Source of the DNA: Pedobacter hiemivivus
GTDB taxonomy: Bacteria > Bacteroidota > Bacteroidia > Sphingobacteriales > Sphingobacteriaceae
Direction of reading: 5' to 3'
Length of the DNA: 64,000 bases
Assembly: GCF_004331685.1 (NCBI RefSeq)
Contig: NZ_SJSM01000011.1
Coordinates: 118,990-182,989 of the forward strand
Position numbers and translations under genes: made by a program. The notes under the pieces were generated by a model. It was not told the origin of the DNA, searched no databases, and saw only the letters and a list, made by a program, of their open reading frames with translations. Of this stretch, positions 1-8,729 are shown one piece after another (position 1 is the stretch's first letter; each line of letters opens with the position of its first letter).

Positions 1-459
1 CCATTGTTAATTCTTGCCATAGTTTTTTGTTTTTTTTTCCTAATGTATGCACTAAGATGCTGATTGTCAATTTGCATGCTTTTAGCCGATTGTACTTTGA
101 GGTAATTTAATTCACGATGTATTAAGGGATGTTACCCGGCTGTTAACCGGACACTACCCGGATCCAGCCAAGTAGTGTCCGGGTAATGTCCGAGTAACGT
201 CCGGGTAATGTCCGGGTAAATAGGGGTTGCAGACTGCCCTTATAGAGTTAACTATAAAGAAACTTTTAGGGTGAAATCCTTTGAATGTAACATCCTGGTT
301 ACGGAGCAGAAAGTCTGTTTTTTTTAACAATTGTTAACTATTCTGATTGATGGGGGTGTCATAAAAGCATCGATGTTTGGACGGTCTTTAAATTAGTAAA
401 GGTTATTGATGGGCTGAAACTAATGCGTTATCTTTATGATCTTAGAATTTTGTTATACT
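1..459. other. Non-coding region at left edge
   Basis: No convincing gene is seen here. Apart from the 11-bp repeat array at 132-219, the sequence is AT-rich with several T runs (24-38 and 318-324). A gene ending just outside the window to the left is possible but cannot be judged. The promoter of the exported protein at 460 should lie in the last part of this stretch, but I do not see a clean TTTG/TAnnTTTG pair. Confidence 0.5.
132..219. repeat. Head-to-head array of 11-bp repeats
   Basis: Four tandem 11-bp units with consensus TGTCCGGGTAA occupy 176-186, 187-197, 198-208 and 209-219. They are exactly in register; the second and third units differ from the consensus at one base each. Three degenerate units in the opposite orientation (consensus TTACCCGGACA) lie at 132-142, 143-153 and 154-164. 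The centre holds an exact 11-bp inverted repeat, CCGGACACTAC (147-157) against GTAGTGTCCGG (172-182). The period matches about one helical turn. The RNA or single strand could fold into a long hairpin. Function is unknown; a regulator array, a terminator-like fold or a dispersed repeat are all possible. Confidence 0.8.
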
Positions 460-1206
460 ATGAAAAGATATCTTTTACTACTTCTATTATTCACGACATT
501 ATCGGGATATGCTCAAAACACGATCAACAACTACAAATATGTATTGGTGCCGGAGCAATACAGTTTTTTTAAAGAGGCACACCAGTATGGCCTAAACAAC
601 CTAACTAAGATCCTGTTGGAAGAAAAGGGTTTTACGGTTTATTTTGATAATAAGGATTTGCCGACTGAGCTAGCTAATAATAAGTGTAAGGCATTGAATG
701 CCAATGTTACCGAGAAAAAAGGAATGTTTACCACCACACTTAGACTGATATTAAAAGACTGCCAGGGAAATGTGATTTTTAAAGGGAAAGAAGGTAAAAG
801 CAGAGAAAAGGAATTTAATGCTTCTTATAATGAAGCTTTAAGAAACGCCTTTGTTTCTTTAAATGAGCTTCCTTATACTTTTACTGCCGAAGCGGGAAAG
901 GTTGAAAGTGTAAAAGCTGTGGAAGTTGGTGTAGCACCTCCAAATCAACCACCGGTGGTAGCAGCAGCCGTTGAAAGTACCGAACCTTCGGGAACATTAT
1001 ATGCCCAGGCAACAGCAAATGGCTTTCAGCTGATAGATACCACGCCCAAAAAAGTGATGACTCTTTTTAAAACCTCAGTACAGGATTGTTTTATAGCTGA
1101 CAATGGTCAATCTAAAGGAGTGGTACTGAAAAAAGATGGGAAATGGTTTTTTGAATATTACAATAATGATAAACTGATTTCTGAAGGCTTATTGATTAAG
1201 TTTTAG
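460..1206 (+). CDS. Exported hypothetical protein
   Basis: I chose the ATG at 460 because it begins a clear signal peptide, MKRYLLLLLLFTTLSGYAQ, with a cleavage site after AQ; an upstream start at 436 would add eight residues before it. The mature protein is about 230 residues. It has a mixed N-terminal part with two cysteines (NNKCKAL and LKDCQGN), a proline/alanine-rich linker around residues 160-185, and a C-terminal segment rich in lysine and aromatics. No catalytic motif is recognised. It is probably periplasmic or attached to the envelope. The DUF808 gene starts 16 bp after its stop, so the two may be co-transcribed. Family not identified. Confidence 0.75.
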   Translation: MKRYLLLLLLFTTLSGYAQNTINNYKYVLVPEQYSFFKEAHQYGLNNLTKILLEEKGFTVYFDNKDLPTELANNKCKALNANVTEKKGMFTTTLRLILKDCQGNVIFKGKEGKSREKEFNASYNEALRNAFVSLNELPYTFTAEAGKVESVKAVEVGVAPPNQPPVVAAAVESTEPSGTLYAQATANGFQLIDTTPKKVMTLFKTSVQDCFIADNGQSKGVVLKKDGKWFFEYYNNDKLISEGLLIKF

Positions 1207-1222
1207 TATTGATCGTATAAAT

Positions 1223-2098
1223 ATGGCTTCAGGTTTTTTTGCAATTTTAGATGATATAGCTGCTTTAATGGATGATGTTGCGGTGACAGCTAAAGTGGCG
1301 ACGAGAAAAACCGCAGGTATTTTGGGTGATGATTTAGCTGTGAATGCAGAAAAAGCTACGGGTTTTCTCTCTTCAAGGGAATTACCAGTGCTTTGGGCAA
1401 TTACTAAAGGTTCTTTAATTAACAAGCTTATTATTGTTCCTATTGCATTATTATTAAATGTATTTTTTCCTATTGCCATTAAAGTTATCTTGGTTTTAGG
1501 GGGATTTTATTTGGCCTATGAGGGGGTCGAAAAGATAGTCGAGTACTTTTTTCATCGCCCAAAAGCAGGTCATCAGGTGATCGCGGAAGTTAAACAGGAT
1601 GGTAATGATGCCGAAAAAGCAAAGATTAAATCTGCTGTAACAACTGATTTTATTCTGTCTGTAGAGATCGTAATTATTGCATTGGGAACTGTTTTGGAAA
1701 AAAGTTTAATGTTACAGATTTTAACTGTTTCCATTGTTGCACTATTGGCGACAATTGGTGTTTATGGCATTGTTGCACTTATTGTAAGAATGGATGATGT
1801 TGGCCATAAATTAATTAAACGTTCCAATGATAAGGGTTTATTCGCGGGTATAGGGCTTCTATTGGTTAAATCGCTGCCTGTTATTATTAGGATGCTAAGT
1901 GTTGTAGGAACAATTGCTTTGATCTTGGTTTCAGGTGGAATTTTTGTTCACAACATCGAATATTTACACCACCTACTTCCTAATGTAGCTTCGATAATTA
2001 AAGAGTTTGCGATTGGAATGGCCGCTGGGTTAATTGCGATAGCAGTTTTAACAGTTGGTAAAAAAATACTCTCCTTATTTAAGCGTGATGTTGCTTAA
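1223..2098 (+). CDS. DUF808 family inner-membrane protein (YedI-like)
   Basis: The N-terminus reads MASGFFAILDDIAALMDDVA and continues with a TRKTAGILGDDLAVNA block, which is the characteristic start of the DUF808 family (E. coli YedI). The 291-residue length fits the family. Several hydrophobic stretches follow, at roughly residues 70-105, 145-190, 205-240 and 260-280, so it should be a polytopic inner-membrane protein. The biochemical role of the family is not established. It follows the exported protein by 16 bp and is probably in the same transcript. Recognition of the family is secure; function is not. Confidence 0.9.
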   Translation: MASGFFAILDDIAALMDDVAVTAKVATRKTAGILGDDLAVNAEKATGFLSSRELPVLWAITKGSLINKLIIVPIALLLNVFFPIAIKVILVLGGFYLAYEGVEKIVEYFFHRPKAGHQVIAEVKQDGNDAEKAKIKSAVTTDFILSVEIVIIALGTVLEKSLMLQILTVSIVALLATIGVYGIVALIVRMDDVGHKLIKRSNDKGLFAGIGLLLVKSLPVIIRMLSVVGTIALILVSGGIFVHNIEYLHHLLPNVASIIKEFAIGMAAGLIAIAVLTVGKKILSLFKRDVA

Positions 2099-2146
2099 AT
2101 AAGGATAAATTTTTATTAAAATATGCCGGAAATATACTGATTGAAA

Positions 2147-2407
2147 CTAATAAGTAGGCTTCCAGATTTTAAATTTATTCTCGTTTGTTCCTCCGATTTC
2201 TCGAATAACAAGACATAGGTGATCTTCTCTTTGAGGGAAGTATTTGTCAATAATAAGCTGCGTTTGTTGTATTAACTGACCGAGATGCTGTTCAAAATCT
2301 ATATTCTTAACGTTTAAGATAACCTGGTTCATTCTGGAAGAGATGGTGCATTCGAAGGTGAATTCTTTTTTGAGCGCTTTTACTACTTTTGATCTCAGTT
2401 TTTTCAT
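2147..2407 (-). CDS. Small hypothetical protein
   Basis: This 86-residue reading frame is convergent to the DUF808 gene. It starts with a basic segment (MKKLRSKVVKALKKEF) and continues with alternating hydrophobic and polar residues ending in KIWKPTY. No signal peptide or membrane segment is seen. The composition looks like a real soluble protein rather than noise, and nothing else fills the interval. There is no recognisable family, and no clear ribosome binding site, which is normal for this phylum. Function unknown. Confidence 0.55.
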   Translation of the reverse strand: MKKLRSKVVKALKKEFTFECTISSRMNQVILNVKNIDFEQHLGQLIQQTQLIIDKYFPQREDHLCLVIREIGGTNENKFKIWKPTY

Positions 2408-2687
2408 TGAATTCGGATTATTATTATAGGGTTAATATATCGAACTATTATCAACTTTAACGCTACCTGCTTCGAATAATTGTGTAGGGAAATGTCATTC
2501 TTTAATGTTGGTATGCGTATTAGCAATGTTTCCAAAATAGGAAAAATTCACGAGAAGAAATGTAAGTGCTTGATTCATTTCGTGTAACAAATTTGGGGTG
2601 ATCCCCTAATCGTGAATACCAGTTGTCTTGTGAATAACTTGTATATTCGTATAGTTTAAATCCTTAATCATTTTTACTAAGATTTTC

Positions 2688-4163
2688 ATGTCCCGTAAAT
2701 TCTTCTTTCTACTTTTCTTTGCCTTTTGCCACCTTTCTTTAAAAGCCAATTTCGTATTCAATGCCAACGCCGCAGAGGCCTATAAAGCAATATTTGATCT
2801 GAGATTAAACGATGCTAGAAGGTACATCGCAGAGGAGAAAAGAAGTAACCCACAAAATGGTATCTCGGTTCTTTTGGACAATTACGTTGATTATTTTCAT
2901 TTGCTGACTTCAGAAAATAAAACAGATTATATCAAGTTTAAAGAGCGACGGGCACAAAGGATAGATGCTTTGGAGGATAATGACGAGCAATCGCCATATT
3001 ATTTGTTTGCGCAGGCAGAAGTATACCTACAGTGGGGATTGATCAAAGCAAAGTTTGGAGATTATACTGCTTCGACGATGGATTTAAAGAAAGCGCAGAA
3101 TCTGCTTAAAAAGAACAATGAAAAATTCGGCACCTTTCTCCCTAATCAGAAAAGTATGGGACTGATAGAAGTGGTATTTGGGGCCATTCCATCTAACGTA
3201 AAAGGAATAGCAGATTTTTTAGGTGTTAGAGGAAATATTTCGACAGGGATAAAGCGATTGGAGACGTTTAAATCAAATATTAAGGGAACTAAATATAGTT
3301 TCTATAATGATGAAGCGATTTTCTTATTATGCTTTATGGATATAGATATCTTACACAGGAGGGACAGCTATACGAAGCTTAATTCTTTTTTAGATGACAT
3401 GGGTGACAAAAGTTTACTAAAGGCATACCTGCAAGGTTATGTTGCATTTAAAACAGGGAAAAATGATAAAGCGATTTCATATCTGGAGAACATTCCAAAA
3501 TCGAACCTGTATACGCCAATGCCAACTATCCAGTATTTATTGGGAAATGCCAAATTAAGCAGAATGGATAAAGATGCTCCTGTTTTTCTGACCAATTATT
3601 TAAAAGAGTACAATGGCACGAATTACATTAAAGACACTTATTTAAAGCTGGCCTATTATTACCTTTTAAAAGGAGATATGTTAGGGTATACAAATTATCT
3701 TAAACTGGTTCGTACGAAGGGATATGCGACTGATGAGAAAGACAAGCAGGCATTGAAGGAAGCAAATGAGGCCAAGCCAGATGTTGATCTTCTAAAAGCC
3801 AGGCTTTATTTTGATGGCGGTTATTACAATAAGGCTTTAGAACAAATTAAAGATAAGTCGCAAGATGAGCTGAAGTCCCTACGTGACCAGATAGAACTTT
3901 ATTATAGGATGGCAAGGATATATGATCGCTTGGATATTTTTGGTCAGGCTGTGTTGAACTACCAGAAAGCAATCAATTTAGGTAAGAAAGAAACATTTTA
4001 CTTCGCAGCCAATTCTGCTTTATTTTTAGGGATCCTTTATGAGCAGAAAAATGACGATGCTAAAGCTAAGTATTATTACAACCTAACCTTGGGTATGAAA
4101 GGTCATGAATATCAGAATAGTATTGATACCCAGGCCAAGGAAGGACTCGCAAGAATTAAGTAG
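2688..4163 (+). CDS. Exported TPR-repeat protein
   Basis: A signal peptide (MSRKFFFLLFFAFCHLSLKA) is followed by a long alpha-helical protein of 491 residues. TPR-like pairs of helices are visible, for example around residues 100-145 (YYLFAQAEVYLQWGLIKAKF), 250-300 and 395-470 (YYRMARIYDRLDIFGQAVLN and AANSALFLGILYEQKNDDAK). Such proteins act as protein-binding scaffolds in the periplasm; no enzyme motif is present. The gene stands alone on its strand. Its stop overlaps the end of the convergent acyltransferase gene by 8 bp. Partner unknown. Confidence 0.8.
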   Translation: MSRKFFFLLFFAFCHLSLKANFVFNANAAEAYKAIFDLRLNDARRYIAEEKRSNPQNGISVLLDNYVDYFHLLTSENKTDYIKFKERRAQRIDALEDNDEQSPYYLFAQAEVYLQWGLIKAKFGDYTASTMDLKKAQNLLKKNNEKFGTFLPNQKSMGLIEVVFGAIPSNVKGIADFLGVRGNISTGIKRLETFKSNIKGTKYSFYNDEAIFLLCFMDIDILHRRDSYTKLNSFLDDMGDKSLLKAYLQGYVAFKTGKNDKAISYLENIPKSNLYTPMPTIQYLLGNAKLSRMDKDAPVFLTNYLKEYNGTNYIKDTYLKLAYYYLLKGDMLGYTNYLKLVRTKGYATDEKDKQALKEANEAKPDVDLLKARLYFDGGYYNKALEQIKDKSQDELKSLRDQIELYYRMARIYDRLDIFGQAVLNYQKAINLGKKETFYFAANSALFLGILYEQKNDDAKAKYYYNLTLGMKGHEYQNSIDTQAKEGLARIK

Positions 4164-4824
4164 TCGTGTAGGATATAGGCTCTTTAGTAAACCTGATGTT
4201 CTTCTCTATAGACGCCCGGTGATGCTGATTTACTTGTTGCTTTAAAGATTCGAAATCAAACGCTTCACCGGTACCACAATCCAGCAGATTGTAATATAGG
4301 GATGGCTTGGTGCTTTCAAAATATTCAATCAGATTACTACTCCAGATGAGTTGGCATTTTCCTTTTACTTTTGGAACAATCTGTTTTAAGCCATCCTGAA
4401 ATTGAATGTGTCTTACCTGACTGCTTTCCAGATTTCCCTGAGGATAGAATAGTAACACGTTACCCGGTTTAGACAGGATTTCAGCGGCATAGTCGAAGCT
4501 TTCCTTAATAGAGCGTTTTCCGGGGTCAACAGAGAAACTGCCAAAGTACCTGAGCCATTTGTTTTTCTCCATCTGTTTTTTCAAGGACATGATATAAAGC
4601 TGCTTCATTCCATTTTTTTTTCTAAGCGACTTATCACACAAGTGATAGGCAATAAGTCCATCAAGGAAGCTAAAATGATTACACATCAGGAGGTAGGAGT
4701 GGTCTGGTTTGATGTCAATATTCCTAAGAATAATCTTGTTGAAACGTCTTTTAAAGAGCCAGCCAATGATCTTAGTTCCACACTTAAAAAAAAATGGACT
4801 TAAGGGTTTTGCTTTAATAATCAT
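4156..4824 (-). CDS. PlsC-type acyltransferase (1-acylglycerol-3-phosphate acyltransferase family)
   Basis: The acyltransferase signature HX4D is present as N49-H50-FSFL-D55, followed by a second block, FYPQGNLESS, around residue 130 that corresponds to the substrate-binding FPEGTRS block. In this protein the usual glutamate of that block is glutamine. At 222 residues it is of usual size for a single-domain PlsC family member. It would transfer an acyl chain from acyl-CoA or acyl-ACP onto a lysophospholipid or another polar lipid at the inner membrane. Its start overlaps the stop of the upstream hydrolase by 4 bp (ATGA), so the two are translationally coupled. It may not be the housekeeping PlsC given the altered block. 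Confidence 0.8.
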   Translation of the reverse strand: MIIKAKPLSPFFFKCGTKIIGWLFKRRFNKIILRNIDIKPDHSYLLMCNHFSFLDGLIAYHLCDKSLRKKNGMKQLYIMSLKKQMEKNKWLRYFGSFSVDPGKRSIKESFDYAAEILSKPGNVLLFYPQGNLESSQVRHIQFQDGLKQIVPKVKGKCQLIWSSNLIEYFESTKPSLYYNLLDCGTGEAFDFESLKQQVNQHHRASIEKNIRFTKEPISYTTT

Positions 4825-5642
4825 AATAGGGAAGCTACTAATTGATTTACAAAATTCTGATTGATCATTTCATGACTTTCATCTAATATCAACACCTTCC
4901 CAAGTTTGTATTTGGCAAAGAATGCCTTTCCAATAGTAGGCAAATACATTTTATCATACTTGCCAAATATAAATATACTTTTGATCTTGTGTGTCGTCAA
5001 TGATTTAATCAGTTGCGCTTCATTAGTCTCCAAAAGGCGTAGATAGGTGAAACAGGCATATAAAGCAAACCTTAGCTCATAGGTAACTACTTCCTGATGA
5101 AGAATATCGCGGCTTTTAGGATCAATAAGTCTAATTCGTGTACAAAAATTAATGATATTAATCATTGCCTTTTCACTGAGCATTAGCTTTTCCAGGATCA
5201 TATTACCAGCTTTGGTTTTCCCAAAAAATCGGACTAGTAGACCGGGATTTATGGAAGATGGTGCGGCTACGATATATTCTTTGACCATTGCCGGCAGTTC
5301 CTCAACAATTGTTGTCGCATAGTGGGAGCCCATTGAATATCCGATCACCGAAAAGGATTCAATTCCTTCCTGCTTACAGAAGGCACTGATCATTGCAGCA
5401 AGTTCCTTTTTTTGCAACCCTTTTTTTATGGTAGCCAGGCTCTGGTCTTTCAGTTGAGTTTCTTTATGGAAAAAGAGATCAAAACTCCAGAAAGTATACT
5501 GATGCCCAAGTTGATTGGCTATCAGTTTAAACTGTCGTCCATGCATTCCAAGTCCATGAAAGCACAGCATATGTTGTGTTCCGGAACCAAACTTATAGAA
5601 GTGCAGTTTTACGAATGGATTTTCAAAGTAATTTTCAGTCAT
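4821..5642 (-). CDS. Alpha/beta hydrolase
   Basis: The fold is shown by the oxyanion strand CFHGLGMHG near residue 28, the nucleophile elbow GYSMGSH with Ser103, an acidic strand end FIFGKYDKMY near residue 232, and a final histidine in ESHEMI near residue 257. The length of 273 residues is standard. The substrate is unknown; esters, thioesters or lipids are all possible. It is the first gene of a two-gene minus-strand operon with the PlsC-type acyltransferase (4-bp overlap), which suggests joint work on a lipid or acyl group. No signal peptide, so cytoplasmic. Confidence 0.85.
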   Translation of the reverse strand: MTENYFENPFVKLHFYKFGSGTQHMLCFHGLGMHGRQFKLIANQLGHQYTFWSFDLFFHKETQLKDQSLATIKKGLQKKELAAMISAFCKQEGIESFSVIGYSMGSHYATTIVEELPAMVKEYIVAAPSSINPGLLVRFFGKTKAGNMILEKLMLSEKAMINIINFCTRIRLIDPKSRDILHQEVVTYELRFALYACFTYLRLLETNEAQLIKSLTTHKIKSIFIFGKYDKMYLPTIGKAFFAKYKLGKVLILDESHEMINQNFVNQLVASLL

Positions 5643-5949
5643 ATCAGCTCAGCAATTGCCATGGCATAATCTCCATCAAGTGAAAACGGTGAACTAACTC
5701 AAAAAAGATTTTTTAGTTGTCGAGTAGCGTTTTTTGTGTAATGATTACACTATGAATCTTTACATACAGATACATAGGGCGCGATTATGGCCAAATATGC
5801 TTATTTTTTTTGAAGATTTATATTTCCTCATAAAATAAACTAAAAGCCTTATCTAAGTTAAAATGGTATTTGTTAAATTTATATTTAAATCCCAATAGAA
5901 TCTATAAAACCAAAAAGAGCAAGAGAAGTTTAAAAAATAAAAAATAACT
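5643..5949. other. Intergenic region between divergent genes
   Basis: This 307-bp AT-rich stretch separates the minus-strand hydrolase and the plus-strand DinB-like gene and must hold both promoters. I see no RNA gene, no hairpin with a T-run and no clear TTTG/TAnnTTTG pair that I could assign with confidence. Confidence 0.5.
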
Positions 5950-6396
5950 ATGTTAAGCAAATTCTGTAAATACAACAATTGGGCAAATTCATTTTTATTA
6001 GATGCGCTAATTGCCAATTCTAGCTCACTTACCGAATCATGTATTTCGCTGTTCAGTCACATTGTAAATGCGCAAACAATATGGGTTTCTAGAATTAATG
6101 GTATCACACCAAGTGTAAGTGTTTGGCAAGTAAACGATTTAGAAACTTGTAAAGTGCTGCTTGAGGAAAGTGCAAATGCATTATCACAAATAGAATACCC
6201 GGAGGTAGCAGAGTTACCGATTATAAAGTACAAGACTACAACTGGTGATTATTATGAAACATCAGTTGCTGATATTTTGCTGCATGTCTTTAATCATGGC
6301 ACTTATCACCGTGCGCAGATCGCTAAAGAAATGAAATTACACAATATTAAACCTGTTAATACAGATTATATCCAGTTTGTGAGGTTAAAATCATGA
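5950..6396 (+). CDS. DinB-fold protein (putative metal-dependent four-helix bundle)
   Basis: The sequence starts with a helix (LSKFCKYNNWANSFLLDAL) and has a histidine in LFSHIVNAQTIW near residue 37. A paired histidine motif, HVFNHGTYHRAQI, lies near residues 112-124. This His...HxxxH arrangement is the metal site of the DinB/YfiT family. The length of 148 residues fits. Members include thiol transferases and DNA-damage-induced proteins, but most have no known substrate. It stands alone between divergent and convergent neighbours. Confidence 0.85.
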   Translation: MLSKFCKYNNWANSFLLDALIANSSSLTESCISLFSHIVNAQTIWVSRINGITPSVSVWQVNDLETCKVLLEESANALSQIEYPEVAELPIIKYKTTTGDYYETSVADILLHVFNHGTYHRAQIAKEMKLHNIKPVNTDYIQFVRLKS

Positions 6397-6433
6397 GCTC
6401 CTATTTTGAGGAGTAGTAAGAAAAATTTAACAG

Positions 6434-8242
6434 TTATTCATTTTTCCGAATTGCTTTGAAAGTTCCATTCGGTTGAATAAAATAAATGGCTTCAGCTTTT
6501 CCCTCAGCATTGAGTTCAAACCTCACACTAAAGCCTTTCATGGTCTTTAAATCAAAGTTGTGATTTCCTAAAGCAATCGTTTCATACTCTGGTTGTCCCG
6601 GTAAATAAACATAGAGTACCTTTTCTCTAACCGACACCTTGACTTGTGTAGTTACGAGCGTGTAATCTCCAACATATTGTTCAAGTGTTTTAGCATCCAA
6701 ATAAACCACTTTAGGTTTCAAGGAAAAAATTGCAGGCTTCATGCCAGGCTCAATTGAAGCGGATAGGTTTTCTATTTTGCCATCTACATTTGTGCTGAAA
6801 TTAAGTTTTAAGCTGTTTTCGGATGTATCTGTCTTTCCATACTTATCAATCAATTTCCAATCAAAAGTATCATAATGATAATGCTTTAACCAAACGTTAC
6901 GCTTCCCCACTTTTGCTAGCAAGGAATCATTTTTTAAAGAAATATCTACCAGGCCATATGCCGGATTGGTAAATGCACCAGTGTATTCTGTTAATGGATG
7001 TGACGGTTTGGTATTTAGAACTTGCATTAAATCTGTCTCTTTTTTAGTTGTATTGATTTCCTTAGCCTTTAATTTCGCTTTAATCACCTTTCCGTTCCAA
7101 TCAATAGGTTTTAATTTAAATAACTTATCAACGATGCTATTCAATACAATTGTTGGAACCTGAGATGTATTTTGATTCGTTAGCACAACAACGCCGAGCT
7201 TATCGGTTGGGAAAAAGGAGACACTAGCGCTAAAGCCATCTATGTTTCCACCGTGCTCTACCTTATAATGCCCTCTATATGAGCTGATGATCCAGCCTAA
7301 ACCGTAATTGGCCATATAAATGTCCTTCTCTGTTGTAGGCAAGCCACTACCAATAACCATCTGGGAACTTGCTGCTTCAGTAATATATGCAGGTGACAGA
7401 ATCTCTTTGCCTTTATAATTACCTTTAGCTATCCATAGCTTTATCCAATTGGCCATGTCGTCAGCACTACTGTTAATAGCCCCGGCCGGCCCCATACCAC
7501 TTATATCATAGTAATCCATTTTTTTAATCTGATTATCTTCCAGCTTATAGGGCAGGGAAGCAATGGAATCATTCTGAAATTCAACTATTGAAGTATTTGA
7601 ACGTTTCATTTCCAACGGTACAAAAAAACGATCTTTTATGTTCTGTTCCCAGGTTTTACCAGTTAACTTTTCTGCAATCATACCTTGCGCCAAATACATG
7701 AAATTATTGTATTGCCACTTTTCCCGCAGTCCAACATTAGGTTCCATATACTGCACTCTACGGATCATGCTATCGCGACTACTGGTATTAAAGAGATACC
7801 AGGATAAATCATAACGAGATAAACCTGTACGGTGTGTCATCATATCACGTATAGTAATCTGGTTATTCATATTTTCGTTAAAAAAACGCAACTGTGGAAG
7901 ATAAGATGCTGCATTGCCATCAAGAGACAGCTTTCCTTCTTTTTGCAACATTCCCAGTAATGCAGCCGTAAATGCTTTGGAACTTGAACCTATTGCAAAA
8001 AGTGTATTTGACGTGACAGGTTTTTTGTTCTCTAAATCCCTATAACCAAATCCCTTACTATAAATAACCGAATCTCCGTCCACTACAGCCACAGAAAAGC
8101 CTGCAATTTGTTGATCTTTTAAAACTTTATTTAATAAAGAATCGATTCCCGCTAAACGAGTATCTGTTGATTTAATCTGTTCCTGTGCAATAGTCTCTAG
8201 ACTAATGCATGATAATAGGAATAAGGTAAGGATGTATTTCAT
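6434..8242 (-). CDS. Exported class-C beta-lactamase-like serine hydrolase
   Basis: After a signal peptide (MKYILTLFLLSCISLETIA) the protein shows the three marks of the class-C beta-lactamase/penicillin-binding fold: SxxK at Ser86-Lys89 (IGSSSKAF), YxN at Tyr178-Asn180 (WQYNNF), and HGG at 330-332 in place of KTG. The catalytic domain covers about residues 25-380. The remainder, to residue 602, is a beta-rich tail like the DUF3471 domains found in many of these proteins. It should act in the periplasm on peptides, esters or D-amino-acid substrates; true beta-lactamase activity is not implied. It is divergent from the ArsR gene and shares its upstream region. Confidence 0.88.
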   Translation of the reverse strand: MKYILTLFLLSCISLETIAQEQIKSTDTRLAGIDSLLNKVLKDQQIAGFSVAVVDGDSVIYSKGFGYRDLENKKPVTSNTLFAIGSSSKAFTAALLGMLQKEGKLSLDGNAASYLPQLRFFNENMNNQITIRDMMTHRTGLSRYDLSWYLFNTSSRDSMIRRVQYMEPNVGLREKWQYNNFMYLAQGMIAEKLTGKTWEQNIKDRFFVPLEMKRSNTSIVEFQNDSIASLPYKLEDNQIKKMDYYDISGMGPAGAINSSADDMANWIKLWIAKGNYKGKEILSPAYITEAASSQMVIGSGLPTTEKDIYMANYGLGWIISSYRGHYKVEHGGNIDGFSASVSFFPTDKLGVVVLTNQNTSQVPTIVLNSIVDKLFKLKPIDWNGKVIKAKLKAKEINTTKKETDLMQVLNTKPSHPLTEYTGAFTNPAYGLVDISLKNDSLLAKVGKRNVWLKHYHYDTFDWKLIDKYGKTDTSENSLKLNFSTNVDGKIENLSASIEPGMKPAIFSLKPKVVYLDAKTLEQYVGDYTLVTTQVKVSVREKVLYVYLPGQPEYETIALGNHNFDLKTMKGFSVRFELNAEGKAEAIYFIQPNGTFKAIRKNE

Positions 8243-8324
8243 AGTCTGAACGTTAGAAATAAGAAAATTTATTTTTTCTCCCTAATATAAATATACGATA
8301 TTTCCAGATAATATTAATTGGCAC

Positions 8325-8340
8325 ATCGGGAATATCCGAT
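8325..8340. promoter_or_regulatory. Second palindrome between serine hydrolase and arsR gene
   Basis: ATCGG-GAATAT-CCGAT is an inverted repeat with 5-bp arms. It contains the same CCGATAT core, continuing into 8342, that makes up the operator nearer to the arsR start. It may be a second binding site for the ArsR-type protein and could also affect the divergent hydrolase gene at 8242. This is inferred from the shared core only. Confidence 0.4.
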
Positions 8341-8378
8341 ATTATCATGATGGCGTCATCTCTTCTTTCTAAATAGGG

Positions 8379-8405
8379 ATATCGGAAAAAGTCGATATAT
8401 ATTTG
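8379..8405 (+). promoter_or_regulatory. Probable ArsR operator with -7 promoter box
   Basis: A 20-bp element with perfect 6-bp arms, ATATCG (8379-8384) and CGATAT (8393-8398), sits directly before TATATTTG (8398-8405), a full match to the Bacteroidota -7 consensus TAnnTTTG. A bound dimer would cover the promoter, the expected arrangement for autorepression. The ATG of arsR is at 8410, so the mRNA would be nearly leaderless. No clean -33 TTG is seen. Confidence 0.6.
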
Positions 8406-8409
8406 TGCT

Positions 8410-8715
8410 ATGAATTCGAAACAGTTAGAAATATTTAAGGCACTTTCCAATAAGACGAGGTTGGAGATCTTGCAGTGGTTAAAAGATCCTGAAGCAAGCT
8501 TTCCAGCGCAAGTTCATGCGGGCTTCGAAGTTGGGGTTTGTGTAGGGGAGATCCAAAGAAAAGCAGGACTTACCCAATCTACTGTTTCCGAATACTTATC
8601 TATTCTTCAACGTGCTGGCCTGGTAGAATCTACCAGGGTAGGGCAATGGACCTATTACAAACGTAACGAGGTAGCTTTTGAGGAGTTGAGTAAAATTATC
8701 CAATCTGATATTTAA
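8410..8715 (+). CDS. ArsR-type winged-helix repressor
   Basis: The 101-residue protein has the ArsR layout: an N-terminal helix (LEIFKALSNKTRLEILQWL), then VGEIQRKAGLTQSTVSEYLS, which holds the recognition helix, then the wing (VESTRVGQWTYYKRN). The metal site of classic members, ELCVCDL, is here GVCVGEI: one cysteine is kept (about residue 44) and the second is glycine, so it is probably not a canonical arsenic sensor and may respond to a redox or electrophile signal. The Old Yellow Enzyme gene follows 14 bp downstream, in the same operon. A palindromic operator lies just before its start. Confidence 0.9.
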   Translation: MNSKQLEIFKALSNKTRLEILQWLKDPEASFPAQVHAGFEVGVCVGEIQRKAGLTQSTVSEYLSILQRAGLVESTRVGQWTYYKRNEVAFEELSKIIQSDI

Positions 8716-8729
8716 ACAAAATAATAAAT

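Noticed and set aside
132..219. CRISPR array
   Set aside because: The units are 11 bp, directly tandem without unique spacers, and no cas gene is present.
5412..5669. Plus-strand frame inside the alpha/beta hydrolase gene
   Set aside because: It lies opposite a hydrolase with all catalytic motifs and encodes nothing recognisable.
6434..8242. Beta-lactamase resistance gene
   Set aside because: It has HGG instead of KTG and a long extra C-terminal domain, as in many general serine hydrolases; resistance cannot be claimed.
8253..8450. Minus-strand frame over the arsR operator and start
   Set aside because: It covers the operator and the first codons of arsR and has no recognisable protein sequence.
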